From Acidobacteriota bacterium (lineage in GTDB: Bacteria > Acidobacteriota > Terriglobia > Terriglobales > Acidobacteriaceae), in contig QIAS01000015.1 in NCBI GenBank assembly GCA_003225615.1, positions 641 through 11,434 on the forward strand: a stretch of DNA of 10,794 nt, in the 5' to 3' direction. Every line of letters begins with the position of its first letter. Positions within the stretch are counted from its first letter, which is position 1. Positions 1-6,630 of this stretch are shown here, in pieces. The translations under genes and the position numbers were made by a program. The notes beneath the pieces are model-generated. The model saw only the letters and a list, made by a program, of their open reading frames with translations. It ran no database searches and was not told where the DNA came from.

Positions 1-64
1 GTCTCAGCACACTGCTGATCACCGCTGTGACGAACTGCTGACCATGTTGGAGGATGCTGCATGA
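1..64 (+). CDS. C-terminal end of an upstream gene, possibly CgeB-like glycosyltransferase (partial)
   Basis: A frame open from base 2 ends at the TGA at 62-64 and encodes 20 residues ending HTADHRCDELLTMLEDAA. The stop overlaps the ATG of the next gene as ATGA, a typical sign of translational coupling, so the frame is very probably a real gene end. The pattern His-Thr, then His-Arg, then an acidic residue and Leu-Leu resembles the last helix of CgeB-type glycosyltransferases (Glyco_trans_1_2 family), which often end in HTYxHRxxELL. That assignment rests on a short tail and is tentative; the coding call is firmer than the family call. Confidence 0.55.
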   Translation, partial: SQHTADHRCDELLTMLEDAA

Positions 65-822
65 GACGGATCTGGGGAATTGTCCCCGCCGCAGGCCTGG
101 GCACCCGCATTCAGCCTCTTGCATTCTCCAAGGAACTTCTGCCCGTGGGCACACGGTCGGATGGCCGGACCGAGCGTCCCCGCACGGTCTGCGAGTACTT
201 GCTCGACCGCATGCTGTGGGCGGGTGCCACTCGAATATGTTTTGTCATTTCTCCTGCGAAGACCGACATCATGAATTATTTCGGGGGCAAGATCGGTGAT
301 GCCGCGATTTGCTACGTCATCCAGCAGAATCCCAACGGCCTTTGTGATTCCATCTTCACCGCGCTCCCGCTGATTCCGCCAGAAGACGAGGTGCTCATCG
401 GGCTACCCGACACGGTTTGGTTCCCCGAAGACGGTCTGGCATACTTGCCCGACCGGCAGTTTTCATTTCTCTGTTTTCCCGTTAAGAACCCGGCGCTGTT
501 TGATGCTGTCGTCTCCGACGAGGCTGGCTGGGTGCGCGAGGTCCAGGTCAAGCAGGCCAATGCCACGTCAAACTGGATCTGGGGCGCTTTAAAGCTTCCC
601 GGTACCGCGCTTACGAAACTTCACGATCTGTGGCGTATCCGGGGCCAGCAAGATCAATACCTCGGCACGCTGGTAAACGCCTACATTGCCGGCGGCGACA
701 AAGTGCGCGCCGTACGTCACGGCCAAACTTACGTCGATGTCGGAACGCTGCACGGCTATCGTGAAGCAGTCCGGCTGCTCTCCAGAGTCCATGATTCGCG
801 AATCAAATCCGAAGCTGCTTAG
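61..822 (+). CDS. Sugar-1-phosphate nucleotidyltransferase (RmlA/GalU-like fold)
   Basis: This 253-residue protein should join an NTP to a sugar-1-phosphate, giving an NDP-sugar and pyrophosphate in the cytoplasm. The N-terminal signature PAAGLGTRIQPLAFSKELLP (residues 9-28) is the nucleotide-binding loop of the NTP_transferase family, with K24 the expected catalytic lysine. LPD at 116-118 supplies the first metal-binding Asp (D117), and YVDVGT at 224-229 supplies the second (D226). The length fits the short forms without a hexapeptide-repeat tail. The substrate cannot be read from the sequence; dTTP/glucose-1-P and UTP/glucose-1-P are both possible. The ATG overlaps the preceding stop by 4 bases, and the next gene probably starts inside this one's 3' end, so it sits within an operon that supplies activated sugar to the neighbouring glycosyltransferases. 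Confidence 0.88.
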   Translation: MRRIWGIVPAAGLGTRIQPLAFSKELLPVGTRSDGRTERPRTVCEYLLDRMLWAGATRICFVISPAKTDIMNYFGGKIGDAAICYVIQQNPNGLCDSIFTALPLIPPEDEVLIGLPDTVWFPEDGLAYLPDRQFSFLCFPVKNPALFDAVVSDEAGWVREVQVKQANATSNWIWGALKLPGTALTKLHDLWRIRGQQDQYLGTLVNAYIAGGDKVRAVRHGQTYVDVGTLHGYREAVRLLSRVHDSRIKSEAA

Positions 823-1681
823 AGTCACCCATCAGCCGCACGCTCGTGGGTGGATGCACTACTTCGAGGCGAATGCCATCACGAATGGGCAAGAAAGTTT
901 GGCGACGCAAGCCCTCTTTCTAGTCGCCCATCCGGACGACGAAACCATCGGCGCCTCTGCAGCTTTGAGTCATTTCCCGAATTCGGTGGTGATTTATGTC
1001 ACGGACGGAGCGCCTCACGACCAACGTTTCTGGTCATCTTTTCGCGGTTCGCGTGAAGCATATGCGCGCCTGCGCCTGCAGGAGGCGAAGACAGCGTTGG
1101 CCCTGGCCGGTATAACGTCGCAACGCATTATGAGCTTAGGAGCTGCAGACCAGGATTCGATCTACGAAGTGCCTATCCTCGCGGAAAAGCTGCTGGCGAT
1201 CCTGCGCTGGTTTCGGCCGGCGCTGGTGATTACACACCCTTATGAAGGTGGACATCCGGACCATGATGCCGCCGCCTTGGTGGCAAACATTTCTCGGCGG
1301 TGCCTGCAACGGGAACACCGTTCCACACCGGTGTTTTTGGAAATGACTTCCTATCACGCTCGCGACGGCAGATGCCAAACCGGCGAGTTCCTGCCGGATT
1401 CAACTGGAACTTCCGAACCGATTCTCACCATCGAGCTTTCGCCGGAAGAAAAGGCCAAGAAGCAGAAAATGATGGAGCACTTCGCATCTCAAGGGCAGGT
1501 GCTGCAAGGGTTTCCGATCGGACCTGAGCGGTTGCGAGAGGCTCGCGAGTATGACTTCGCACGCCCGCCTCACGAAGGGCCCTTGTGGTATGAGTTGCTT
1601 GGCTGGCCCATGCGTGGCGAGCACTGGAGAGAGATGGCTGTGCAGGCATTTCAGGCCTTTGGAGAATCTTTGTGCGCCTGA
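791..1681 (+). CDS. PIG-L family zinc-dependent deacetylase
   Basis: This is a LmbE/PIG-L deacetylase, a family that removes N-acetyl groups from amino sugars (GlcNAc-PI, mycothiol and bacillithiol precursors, antibiotic sugars). From the ATG at 791 the protein has 296 residues. AHPDDE at 46-51 and HPDHD at 155-159 are the two zinc-binding motifs (H47, D50, H158), and D49 is the likely general base. The start is uncertain: the frame is open from 686, but that would overlap the upstream gene by 137 bases. ATG 791 overlaps it by 32 bases and ATG 854 follows it by 31. None has a convincing ribosome binding site, and 854 would leave a short N-terminus typical of the family. The stop overlaps the next gene's GTG. 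Amid glycan genes, its likely substrate is an N-acetylated sugar on a precursor or glycan. Confidence 0.85.
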   Translation: MIRESNPKLLRVTHQPHARGWMHYFEANAITNGQESLATQALFLVAHPDDETIGASAALSHFPNSVVIYVTDGAPHDQRFWSSFRGSREAYARLRLQEAKTALALAGITSQRIMSLGAADQDSIYEVPILAEKLLAILRWFRPALVITHPYEGGHPDHDAAALVANISRRCLQREHRSTPVFLEMTSYHARDGRCQTGEFLPDSTGTSEPILTIELSPEEKAKKQKMMEHFASQGQVLQGFPIGPERLREAREYDFARPPHEGPLWYELLGWPMRGEHWREMAVQAFQAFGESLCA

Positions 1682-2301
1682 CCGTGCTCAGCGTGGGATA
1701 TCCGTTCGCGCCAGTAAGCGACAGCACTGCAGGGGGCGCGGAACAGATCTTGTCCACGCTCGATGAAGCGCTGGTCAGGGCTGGGCACGGATCCATCGTC
1801 ATCGCGCCGGAAGGATCTCGAGTCCGCGGACGTTTGCTCCCCACTCCAGCCCTGCCGCCAAATCTTGACGACCGGCAGCACGAAATCGCGGTCCGCCACT
1901 ATCGTGCGGCAATCCGCTCCGCACTGGCACGGTTTCCGATTGACGTGGTACACATGCACGGCCTGGATTTCATGGAATACCTGCCGGAGCCAGGGACACC
2001 GGTGCTGGTCACGTTGCATCTTCCGTCCTCCTGGTATCCGCAGGGAGCGTTTCGCTTGGCGCGCCCGGACACTCACCTGGTCTGTGTCTCGCGATCGCAG
2101 GCCAATGAGTGCCCGTCGGGAGCATCGATCCGTGCCATCATTGGGAACGCCATCCGGCTGCAACCGTACCGGCAGCGACGCAAACGTAATTACGTTATGG
2201 CCATAGGGCGGATCTGCCCGGAGAAAGGGCTTCACCTGGCTATGGACGCCGCGAATCAATCTGGCCTTCCTTTGTTGTTAGCGGGAAAAGTCTTCGGATA
2301 G
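1672..2301 (+). pseudogene. GT4 glycosyltransferase, 5' portion of a frameshifted gene
   Basis: This 209-residue frame is the N-terminal acceptor domain of a GT-B, family GT4 glycosyltransferase plus the start of the donor domain. GGAEQ at 21-25 lies in the acceptor-domain loop, VVHMHG at 92-97 and VLVTLH at 111-116 are typical core strands, and MAIGRICPEKG at 176-186 opens the donor domain. The frame then reads LLLAGKVFG and stops at 2299-2301. The rest of the enzyme continues in another frame from about 2303. Between the AGKVF strand and the RFLGEIG strand, relatives as I remember them have roughly 20 more residues, so the lesion looks like a small deletion that shifted the frame, not a single-base error. 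The GTG start is supported by GGAGA at 1661-1665 and overlaps the PIG-L stop by 10 bases. This fragment alone lacks the nucleotide-sugar site. Confidence 0.8.
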
Positions 2302-2307
2302 CGGGAA
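2279..2307 (+). repeat. Short direct repeat TAGCGGGAA at the glycosyltransferase lesion
   Basis: TAGCGGGAA occurs at 2279-2287 and again at 2299-2307, exactly 20 bases apart. The second copy contains the stop codon that ends the 5' half of the broken glycosyltransferase. The spacing suggests slippage or a local rearrangement, but the unit is short enough to arise by chance. Confidence 0.6.
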
Positions 2308-2314
2308 TCGCTTT

Positions 2315-2698
2315 TTGGGCGAAATCGGTCCAGCACGCAAACACCGTCTGCTGGCAGGAGCACGTTGCCTTCTGATTCCAAGTCTTGTGTCCGAAACCAG
2401 TTCGTTGGTAGCCATGGAGGCTATGGCCAGCGGCACGCCCGTCGTGGCCTACCGTAAGGGAGCGCTGGTCGAATTGATTGACCATGGCCGTACCGGCTTT
2501 ATTGTGGACAGCAAAGACGCAATGGCGGAAGCAATTCGAGACACGGATCAATTGGATCCGAGAGTCTGCCGCAAGCAGGCGGAGCTCAACTGCTCCGCCG
2601 AGCGGATGTTCGAAAAATACGTTTTGCTTTACGCCGAAGCTGCCCGTAGGAGAAATGAGCCTGAATATGTGATCGATGCGCAGCAGGTGCTCTCGTGA
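2315..2698 (+). pseudogene. GT4 glycosyltransferase, 3' portion (donor-binding domain)
   Basis: This is the C-terminal half of the same GT4 enzyme in a different reading frame. Homology begins before the TTG at 2315: codons from 2306 read NRFLGEIG, the usual strand ahead of the donor site. The hallmark E-x7-E region is present as SETSSLVAMEAMASGTPVVA, in which E and E bracket the nucleotide-sugar contacts, followed by GALVELIDHGRTGFIV, typical of GT4 tails. As a separate product starting at TTG 2315 it would be 127 residues and lack the acceptor domain. No good ribosome binding site precedes it. Its stop overlaps the next gene's GTG as GTGA, so the operon layout survives despite the lesion. 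Activity would need recoding or fragment complementation, neither of which I can show. A sequencing or assembly error is the main alternative. Confidence 0.78.
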
Positions 2699-3732
2699 CT
2701 TGGAATGGCCCTGCCCAAATCGAGAAGATTACAGGCCTGACGACCCTCAGCCATCTGCAACCGGAGTGGAACGCCCTGTGGGCGAGATGCCCGTCAGCCA
2801 CCACATTCCAGCGTCCCGAATGGCTTATCTGCTGGATCGAAGCGTTCCGCCCGGGAAAATTGTGGACCTTGGCGGTGCGCGAGGCCGGCCAATTGGTGGG
2901 CATCGCACCGCTCTACATTCAGCAGAAGGAAGTAGAACGCACCTTGGCACCGGTGGGAGCGGCCATTTCTGACTACCTGGATTGGCTCATCGATCCCGCC
3001 GCTTCCGGTGACATTGCCAAACTCATATTCCGGCACATAACTGATCGCGAATCGTCCTGGAACTGCTTGGATTTCAGCGACCTTCCCGGAACCTCCCCGC
3101 TGCTCGGCTTGGAGCTAGGCGACGATTGGGAGTGGGAACCGAGTCTTCACGACTCCTGCCCCGTGCTGCAGCTCCCCCAGAAAGTAGAAGAACTCCGAAA
3201 TCTGGTTCCGCGCTGTCAGCTGCGATCGGTAAAGAATGCCCGCAAAAAACTGGAAAAAGCCGGGCGCGTGCAAATCGAAGTGGCCACGCCGGAAACCTTA
3301 GATGAATTGCTGGCTGCGCTCTTCCGTTTGCATCGCACGCGCTGGTCTCAACCCGGTTGCGCCGGTACGCTGTTGGATGACGCGGTCCGCCAATTTCACC
3401 GGAGCGTAGCCCCACGGTTGCTGGCAAAAGGCGTACTCCGGTTGTATGCCTTGCGCTTTGAGAATCGCATCATCGCAAGTCTCTACGCGTTCTTCGAACG
3501 GGACACCGCCTATTGTTACCTGCAAGGCTTTGATCCGCGCTTTGCCGAGTACAGCCCCGGAGCGCAGATTCTGGCCGCCGTCATCGAAGATGCCGTGAAT
3601 CTGGGAAAGCGTTCTATTGATTTTCTGCGTGGCCGAGAAACTTACAAGTACGCTTGGGGGGCACAGGATACCCCTACATTCCGGCTTCGTGCACGCAAGC
3701 ATTTGAGGGATCTCCCGCAGATCGCGGCCTAG
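2695..3732 (+). CDS. GNAT-superfamily acyltransferase, CelD/BcsL-FemAB-like (Acetyltransf_6)
   Basis: This 345-residue protein matches the CelD/BcsL type of double-GNAT proteins found in polysaccharide clusters. The N-terminal half holds FQRPEWLICWIEAF (38-51), the usual early motif. The C-terminal GNAT domain (about 175-325) begins with a basic helix at RSVKNARKKLEKAGR (177-191), continues through a helix with LHRTRW (212-217), the strand ALRFENRIIASLYAFF (252-267) and YCYLQGFDPRFAEYSPG (273-289), and ends in the hallmark IDFLRGRETYKYAWG (308-322). Family members are thought to transfer acyl or aminoacyl groups to sugars. Next to a PIG-L deacetylase, re-acylation of a freed amine is a reasonable guess. 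The GTG start overlaps the preceding stop by 4 bases, so translation is probably coupled. No membrane segment is visible. Confidence 0.82.
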   Translation: MTWNGPAQIEKITGLTTLSHLQPEWNALWARCPSATTFQRPEWLICWIEAFRPGKLWTLAVREAGQLVGIAPLYIQQKEVERTLAPVGAAISDYLDWLIDPAASGDIAKLIFRHITDRESSWNCLDFSDLPGTSPLLGLELGDDWEWEPSLHDSCPVLQLPQKVEELRNLVPRCQLRSVKNARKKLEKAGRVQIEVATPETLDELLAALFRLHRTRWSQPGCAGTLLDDAVRQFHRSVAPRLLAKGVLRLYALRFENRIIASLYAFFERDTAYCYLQGFDPRFAEYSPGAQILAAVIEDAVNLGKRSIDFLRGRETYKYAWGAQDTPTFRLRARKHLRDLPQIAA

Positions 3733-3744
3733 CGATCCCTCAGA
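3702..3744 (+). terminator. Large inverted repeat across the GNAT stop codon
   Basis: TTTGAGGGATC at 3702-3712 pairs with GATCCCTCAGA at 3734-3744, giving 11 pairs with one G-U and a 21-base loop that contains the TAG stop. No T run follows, so this is not a classical intrinsic terminator. It could mark the 3' end of the glycan operon mRNA, or be a processing or stability hairpin. Confidence 0.45.
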
Positions 3745-3898
3745 AGCGGAGCGGGCGAGAGCGGCATGGCTGCGCTATGGCTGTTCGTGCTAAATCCTAT
3801 AAACTAAGGCGGCTCAGGGATTCCTACGTAAACCTCGAACTGGAATTACAGATTTAGCCCGATGCCCAATCACCCGCCCCAAGCCTATTCTGGCGCTG

Positions 3899-3919
3899 AC
3901 GAGGAGGGCTCCTCCTCGT
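3899..3919 (+). promoter_or_regulatory. Perfect 9-bp hairpin in the DUF1328 leader
   Basis: ACGAGGAGG at 3899-3907 and CCTCCTCGT at 3911-3919 form a perfect 9-bp stem with a 3-base GCT loop. It ends 27 bases before the ATG at 3947 and 16 bases before the GAGGTG ribosome binding site. The 5' arm is itself Shine-Dalgarno-like (GAGGAGG), so the stem could hide a decoy site or stabilise the leader. Only two T bases follow the stem, which argues against a terminator. Confidence 0.5.
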
Positions 3920-3946
3920 TTAGGAACTTAAAAAGCGAGGTGAAAT

Positions 3947-4123
3947 ATGCTGTATTGGGCCGTGGTTTTCCTAATCGTGGCGATTATCGCTGGGATTCTG
4001 GGTTTCGGTGGAATAGCGGCTGCCGCGGCAGGCATTGCCAAGATTCTGTTCTTTATTTTCCTCGTGGTGTTCTTGATCACGCTGATCATGGGCCTGACGC
4101 GCCGTGGAACGCCGCCGGTGTAG
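3947..4123 (+). CDS. DUF1328 small membrane protein (YtjA-like)
   Basis: This is a 58-residue hydrophobic protein beginning [20 protein letters not shown] and ending LTRRGTPPV. The opening [15 protein letters not shown], the [17 protein letters not shown] middle (19-35) and the [13 protein letters not shown] second segment (38-50) match the DUF1328 family of about 55-60 residues, so the length is complete. Two membrane helices are predicted by eye (about 3-20 and 30-50), with a short basic tail. The ATG is preceded by GAGGTG at 3936-3941 with 5-base spacing, a strong site that fixes the start. The family's function is unknown; members are common in Proteobacteria and Acidobacteria and are often stress-linked. 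The gene stands alone, with no coding neighbour within about 210 bases upstream or 275 downstream. Other open frames across it are shadows. Confidence 0.9.
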   Translation: MLYWAVVFLIVAIIAGILGFGGIAAAAAGIAKILFFIFLVVFLITLIMGLTRRGTPPV

Positions 4124-4315
4124 GGCGGGATATCGTATTCCTATTCGTGGCTGTTAGTATGCAGCCGTGTGAAGCACATCCTGCAAGGCGCTCGCTCTTC
4201 GCCGGCAGGTCGCCTGGCTCGGACCAAACGTTGGTGCCAGCACCAGCTCGCTGAAAAGCGTCCATCTTTCAGCTATCCTGCACTCCCCTGGCTTCACGTA
4301 CTCTCAAAAATATCC

Positions 4316-4332
4316 GGGCGGTCAGACCGCCC
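4316..4332 (+). promoter_or_regulatory. GC-rich inverted repeat upstream of the ADH gene
   Basis: GGGCGGT at 4316-4322 pairs with ACCGCCC at 4326-4332 around a 3-base CAG loop. It lies about 70 bases before the dehydrogenase ATG, in the otherwise featureless 4124-4400 gap. No T run follows. It may be an operator or a leader hairpin; its role is unknown. Confidence 0.4.
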
Positions 4333-4400
4333 CGCTGCCATCAATCTCATCGAAAGTCGAAATTGAAAATAGTCCCAAATTCCTGATTCAGGAGTTCGAA

Positions 4401-5633
4401 ATGAAGGCAGTAGTATTTCATGGCATCGGCGACATTCGACTGGATAACGTAAAAGAACCAACTATCAAAGAGCCTTTTGACGCCATTGTGCGAATCACCG
4501 CGAGCGCAATCTGCGGAACGGACCTGCACCTTGTCCGGGGAACTCTCGCAGGCATGGAGCCCGGCACAATCCTGGGACACGAAGGAGTTGGGATTGTTGA
4601 GGAAGTCGGGAAAAAGTTGAGGAACCTTTCCCCCGGGGACCGGGTTGTGATCGGCTCCACGATTGGCTGTGGCACTTGCTCTTATTGCCGAGCTGGCTAT
4701 TACGCTCAATGCGATAAAGCAAATCCCAACGGCCCGGACGCAGGCACAGCGTTTTTCGGTGGTCCCAAAGACAGCGGCCCGTTCAATGGGTTGCAGGCGG
4801 AGAAAGCGCGCATTCCTTTTGCCCATGTAGGAGCCGTGAAGCTGCCCGAGGAAGTGGATGACGATCAGGCCATCCTGCTCTCTGACATTGTGCCCACTGC
4901 CTACATGGCGGCGGAGAATGCCGAGATAAAGCCGGGCAATACGGTGGCAATTTTCGGATGCGGCCCTGTGGGCCAGTTCTGTATTGCTTGTGCCAAGCTG
5001 CTGGATGCGGGCCGCATCTTTGCCGTGGATACGATTCAATCCCGTCTCGACATGGCAAAGGCACAGGGAGCAGAGGTCATCAACTTTAACGAGGAAGATC
5101 CAATCAGCCTTATAAAAGACCTGACCAGCGGAATTGGCGTGGATCGCAGTATTGACGCGGTAGGTGTGGACGCGACGGCCCCTCATTCCGGACCGGCAGT
5201 CAAGCAAGCCAAGCAGATCAGGAAAGAGTCTGCCCAGGAGATTGAACAGATTGAGAAACAGAAGAAGCCTCGCGGCGGCAATTGGGAGCCCGGCGATTCT
5301 CCCGCGCAAGCCTTGAGCTGGTCGGTGGACGCGCTGGCTAAGGCGGGGACTTTATCTGTGATTGGAGTTTATTCAGAACTGTCAAAGACTTTTCCAATCG
5401 GCAAGGCGATGAATAAGAACCTGACGGTGAAAATGGGAAACTGCAATCACCGGCGCTACATTCCTGATCTTATTAAGTTAGTGCGCAGCGGAGTGTTGGA
5501 TCCAGCCGAGGTGCTTACCCAAGTGGAACCTATCACCTCTGTGCTGGAAGCTTACCGAGCCTTTGATCGGCGTGCGCCGGGCTGGATCAAAGTAAAGCTG
5601 GAACCAGCGGCGACAGAAGATGTTGCCGCCTAG
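4401..5633 (+). CDS. Zinc-dependent alcohol dehydrogenase, formaldehyde-dehydrogenase-like
   Basis: This 410-residue cytoplasmic MDR-family oxidoreductase uses zinc and probably NAD. Catalytic zinc ligands are visible at C38 (ICGTDLH) and H60-E61 (GHEGVG), with D162 in the LSDIVPTAY motif as in glutathione-independent formaldehyde dehydrogenases. The structural zinc lobe has four cysteines at C90, C93, C96 and C104. The Rossmann fold shows GCGPVG at 186-191 and an acidic D210 at the end of the second strand, which favours NAD over NADP. A charged insertion (about 262-300) and the KMGNCNHRRYIP motif (near 350) place it in a long ADH subgroup rather than among classical ethanol dehydrogenases. 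AGGAG at 4389-4393 fixes the ATG start. The substrate cannot be assigned; formaldehyde or another small aldehyde or alcohol is plausible. It is transcribed alone and ends at a strong terminator. Confidence 0.88.
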   Translation: MKAVVFHGIGDIRLDNVKEPTIKEPFDAIVRITASAICGTDLHLVRGTLAGMEPGTILGHEGVGIVEEVGKKLRNLSPGDRVVIGSTIGCGTCSYCRAGYYAQCDKANPNGPDAGTAFFGGPKDSGPFNGLQAEKARIPFAHVGAVKLPEEVDDDQAILLSDIVPTAYMAAENAEIKPGNTVAIFGCGPVGQFCIACAKLLDAGRIFAVDTIQSRLDMAKAQGAEVINFNEEDPISLIKDLTSGIGVDRSIDAVGVDATAPHSGPAVKQAKQIRKESAQEIEQIEKQKKPRGGNWEPGDSPAQALSWSVDALAKAGTLSVIGVYSELSKTFPIGKAMNKNLTVKMGNCNHRRYIPDLIKLVRSGVLDPAEVLTQVEPITSVLEAYRAFDRRAPGWIKVKLEPAATEDVAA

Positions 5634-5668
5634 GCATGGCAGAGACGCCGGCTCGCCGCGTCTGACCT

Positions 5669-5687
5669 TGTCGCAAATTCTGCGACA
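5669..5687 (+). repeat. Inverted repeat TGTCGCA/TGCGACA
   Basis: TGTCGCA at 5669-5675 and TGCGACA at 5681-5687 form a 7-bp stem with a 5-base loop, just downstream of the dehydrogenase stop and before the main terminator. It may act as an accessory 3' hairpin; it has no T run. Confidence 0.4.
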
Positions 5688-5695
5688 CAATAAAG

Positions 5696-5741
5696 GACCC
5701 GATAGCCGCCTGTTCCAGGATGGCTATCGGGTCTTTGTTTT
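5696..5741. terminator. Bidirectional intrinsic terminator between convergent genes
   Basis: GACCCGATAGCC at 5696-5707 and GGCTATCGGGTC at 5722-5733 form a perfect 12-bp stem with a 14-base loop. On the + strand it is followed by TTTGTTTT, ending the dehydrogenase transcript. On the - strand the arm is followed by CTTTATT, ending the exported-protein transcript. The position between two convergent genes fits shared use. Confidence 0.9.
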
Positions 5742-5772
5742 CACGCTTCAGAACCATCGAACCAGTCGTCAG

Positions 5773-6375
5773 CTACTTCTGGCTTGAGGGTGGAGGAGTG
5801 GCGGCGTTACCTTTATCACTCTTGCTGTGTTTTCCCAGCTTGCAGGTATCGGAAACATGGTCCAACTTCGAAACGGTAATTTCTTTGCTGGCTCCGGTCG
5901 ACCCGGTGCTGGCGGCAGACGCGCCCGCTGCTGATTCAGTGCCGTGGACAACTACTTCATGTCCTACGTGGGCGGAAAGATCTTCGGTGCTGGTCAACGC
6001 ATAGGTGTGGCCCTTCGCATCTTCCAGCATGAACTTGCCGCCTTCCGAGCGGAGGCAGCCCTTTACTTTGTGTTCGCCTTTGGCTGGCTTCTCCGCCTTG
6101 CCTTCATTGCCCATGCTTCCCTGGCCCATGCTGCCCTGGGAAGAGGATGAGCCCTGCGTTCCCATCGAGCCGGACTGGGAAGGCGAGCTGGTGGACGATC
6201 CTTGTGAGGTGGAGGAACCTTGTGTGGCACTCGGGGATGACGATGTCCCTTGTGAGGTGGAGGAACCTTGCGTGGCACTCGGGGACGATGATGTCGATCC
6301 CTGGCTGTCACTTTGTGCGAATGCGACCATCGCAAACGCTAACAACATCGCAAACAACAACGGTACTTTCTTCAT
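5773..6375 (-). CDS. Exported Ser/Gly/Gln-rich protein with small C-terminal beta domain
   Basis: This 200-residue protein begins with a clear signal peptide: basic MKK, a hydrophobic core to about residue 18, and a likely cleavage after AFA (18-20). Residues 22-92 are low-complexity Ser, Gly, Thr and Gln, including two copies of a 16-residue unit (27-42 and 43-58) with the core TSSSPSATQGSSTSQ. A compact domain follows (about 103-178): VKGCLRSEGGKFMLEDAKG, then a TYALTS strand, HVGHEVVVHGT and a final DTCK. It has cysteines at 107 and 178 that could form a disulfide after export. Similar small beta domains (DUF5818-like) are frequent in Acidobacteria exported proteins; I recall this only loosely. 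GAGGAG with 8-base spacing before the ATG fixes the start, although the frame is open to 6606. Function is unknown. Confidence 0.82.
   Translation of the reverse strand: MKKVPLLFAMLLAFAMVAFAQSDSQGSTSSSPSATQGSSTSQGTSSSPSATQGSSTSQGSSTSSPSQSGSMGTQGSSSSQGSMGQGSMGNEGKAEKPAKGEHKVKGCLRSEGGKFMLEDAKGHTYALTSTEDLSAHVGHEVVVHGTESAAGASAASTGSTGASKEITVSKLDHVSDTCKLGKHSKSDKGNAATPPPSSQK
6202..6297 (-). repeat. 48-bp in-frame tandem repeat, two copies
   Basis: Bases 6202-6249 and 6250-6297 are a tandem pair of 48-bp units, differing by my count at 5 positions. The unit is a multiple of three and encodes 16 residues (27-42 and 43-58 of the exported protein). Three of the differences are silent and the other two make the Ser/Gly change at the first residue of the unit, so the repeat is being kept at the protein level or is recent. 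Confidence 0.9.
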
Positions 6376-6464
6376 TTTCAAAACTCCTCTGAATTTTGGA
6401 TTCCGTTTCGGAAAGTGACAGAAGTGGCCGTGCCCGGAGTACGCTTTTCCGATGACAACTTTTT

Positions 6465-6482
6465 GGAGGTGCTTACACCTCC
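6465..6482. promoter_or_regulatory. Inverted repeat GGAGGTG/CACCTCC upstream of the exported-protein gene
   Basis: GGAGGTG at 6465-6471 and CACCTCC at 6476-6482 form a perfect 7-bp stem with a 4-base loop, about 90 bases before the exported protein's start on the minus strand. A smaller stem, TTCCG/CGGAA at 6401-6413, lies nearer the gene. No T run follows on the minus strand. Either could be an operator or leader structure. I could not place a convincing promoter in the 6376-6630 gap. Confidence 0.4.
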
Positions 6483-6630
6483 GCCTGCTATTCCCGCGGC
6501 ACGTCTTCCACAGTAAAGCCCTGCTGCCACTTCGACAATTGGTACAAACCTGTATTTCGCCTGAGGAAGGTTCTGTAGGTGAGTTCGTTCGCCAAAGAAC
6601 CGTCATTTGGGGTGATATGTGAGCCAGTAC

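Noticed and set aside
1651..2259. 202-codon minus-strand frame opposite the glycosyltransferase 5' half
   Set aside because: No domain is visible, and the + strand frame carries GT4 motifs throughout.
3923..3930. GGAACTT, resembling a sigma-E type -35 element before DUF1328
   Set aside because: Its -10 partner would fall at or inside the ATG, so it cannot drive a normal transcript of this gene.
3862..4254. 130-codon + frame spanning the DUF1328 gene
   Set aside because: It is a shadow of the 58-residue DUF1328 protein, which has a strong ribosome binding site and a clear family match in another frame.
4347..5309. Long open frame (320 codons) on the minus strand opposite the alcohol dehydrogenase
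   Set aside because: It is antisense to a gene with complete zinc and NAD motifs, has no recognisable domain, and is explained by codon bias of the real gene.
5720..6418. Open frames on the + strand opposite the exported-protein gene
   Set aside because: They read the low-complexity repeat in antisense and arise from its biased composition; the minus-strand gene has a signal peptide and a good ribosome binding site.
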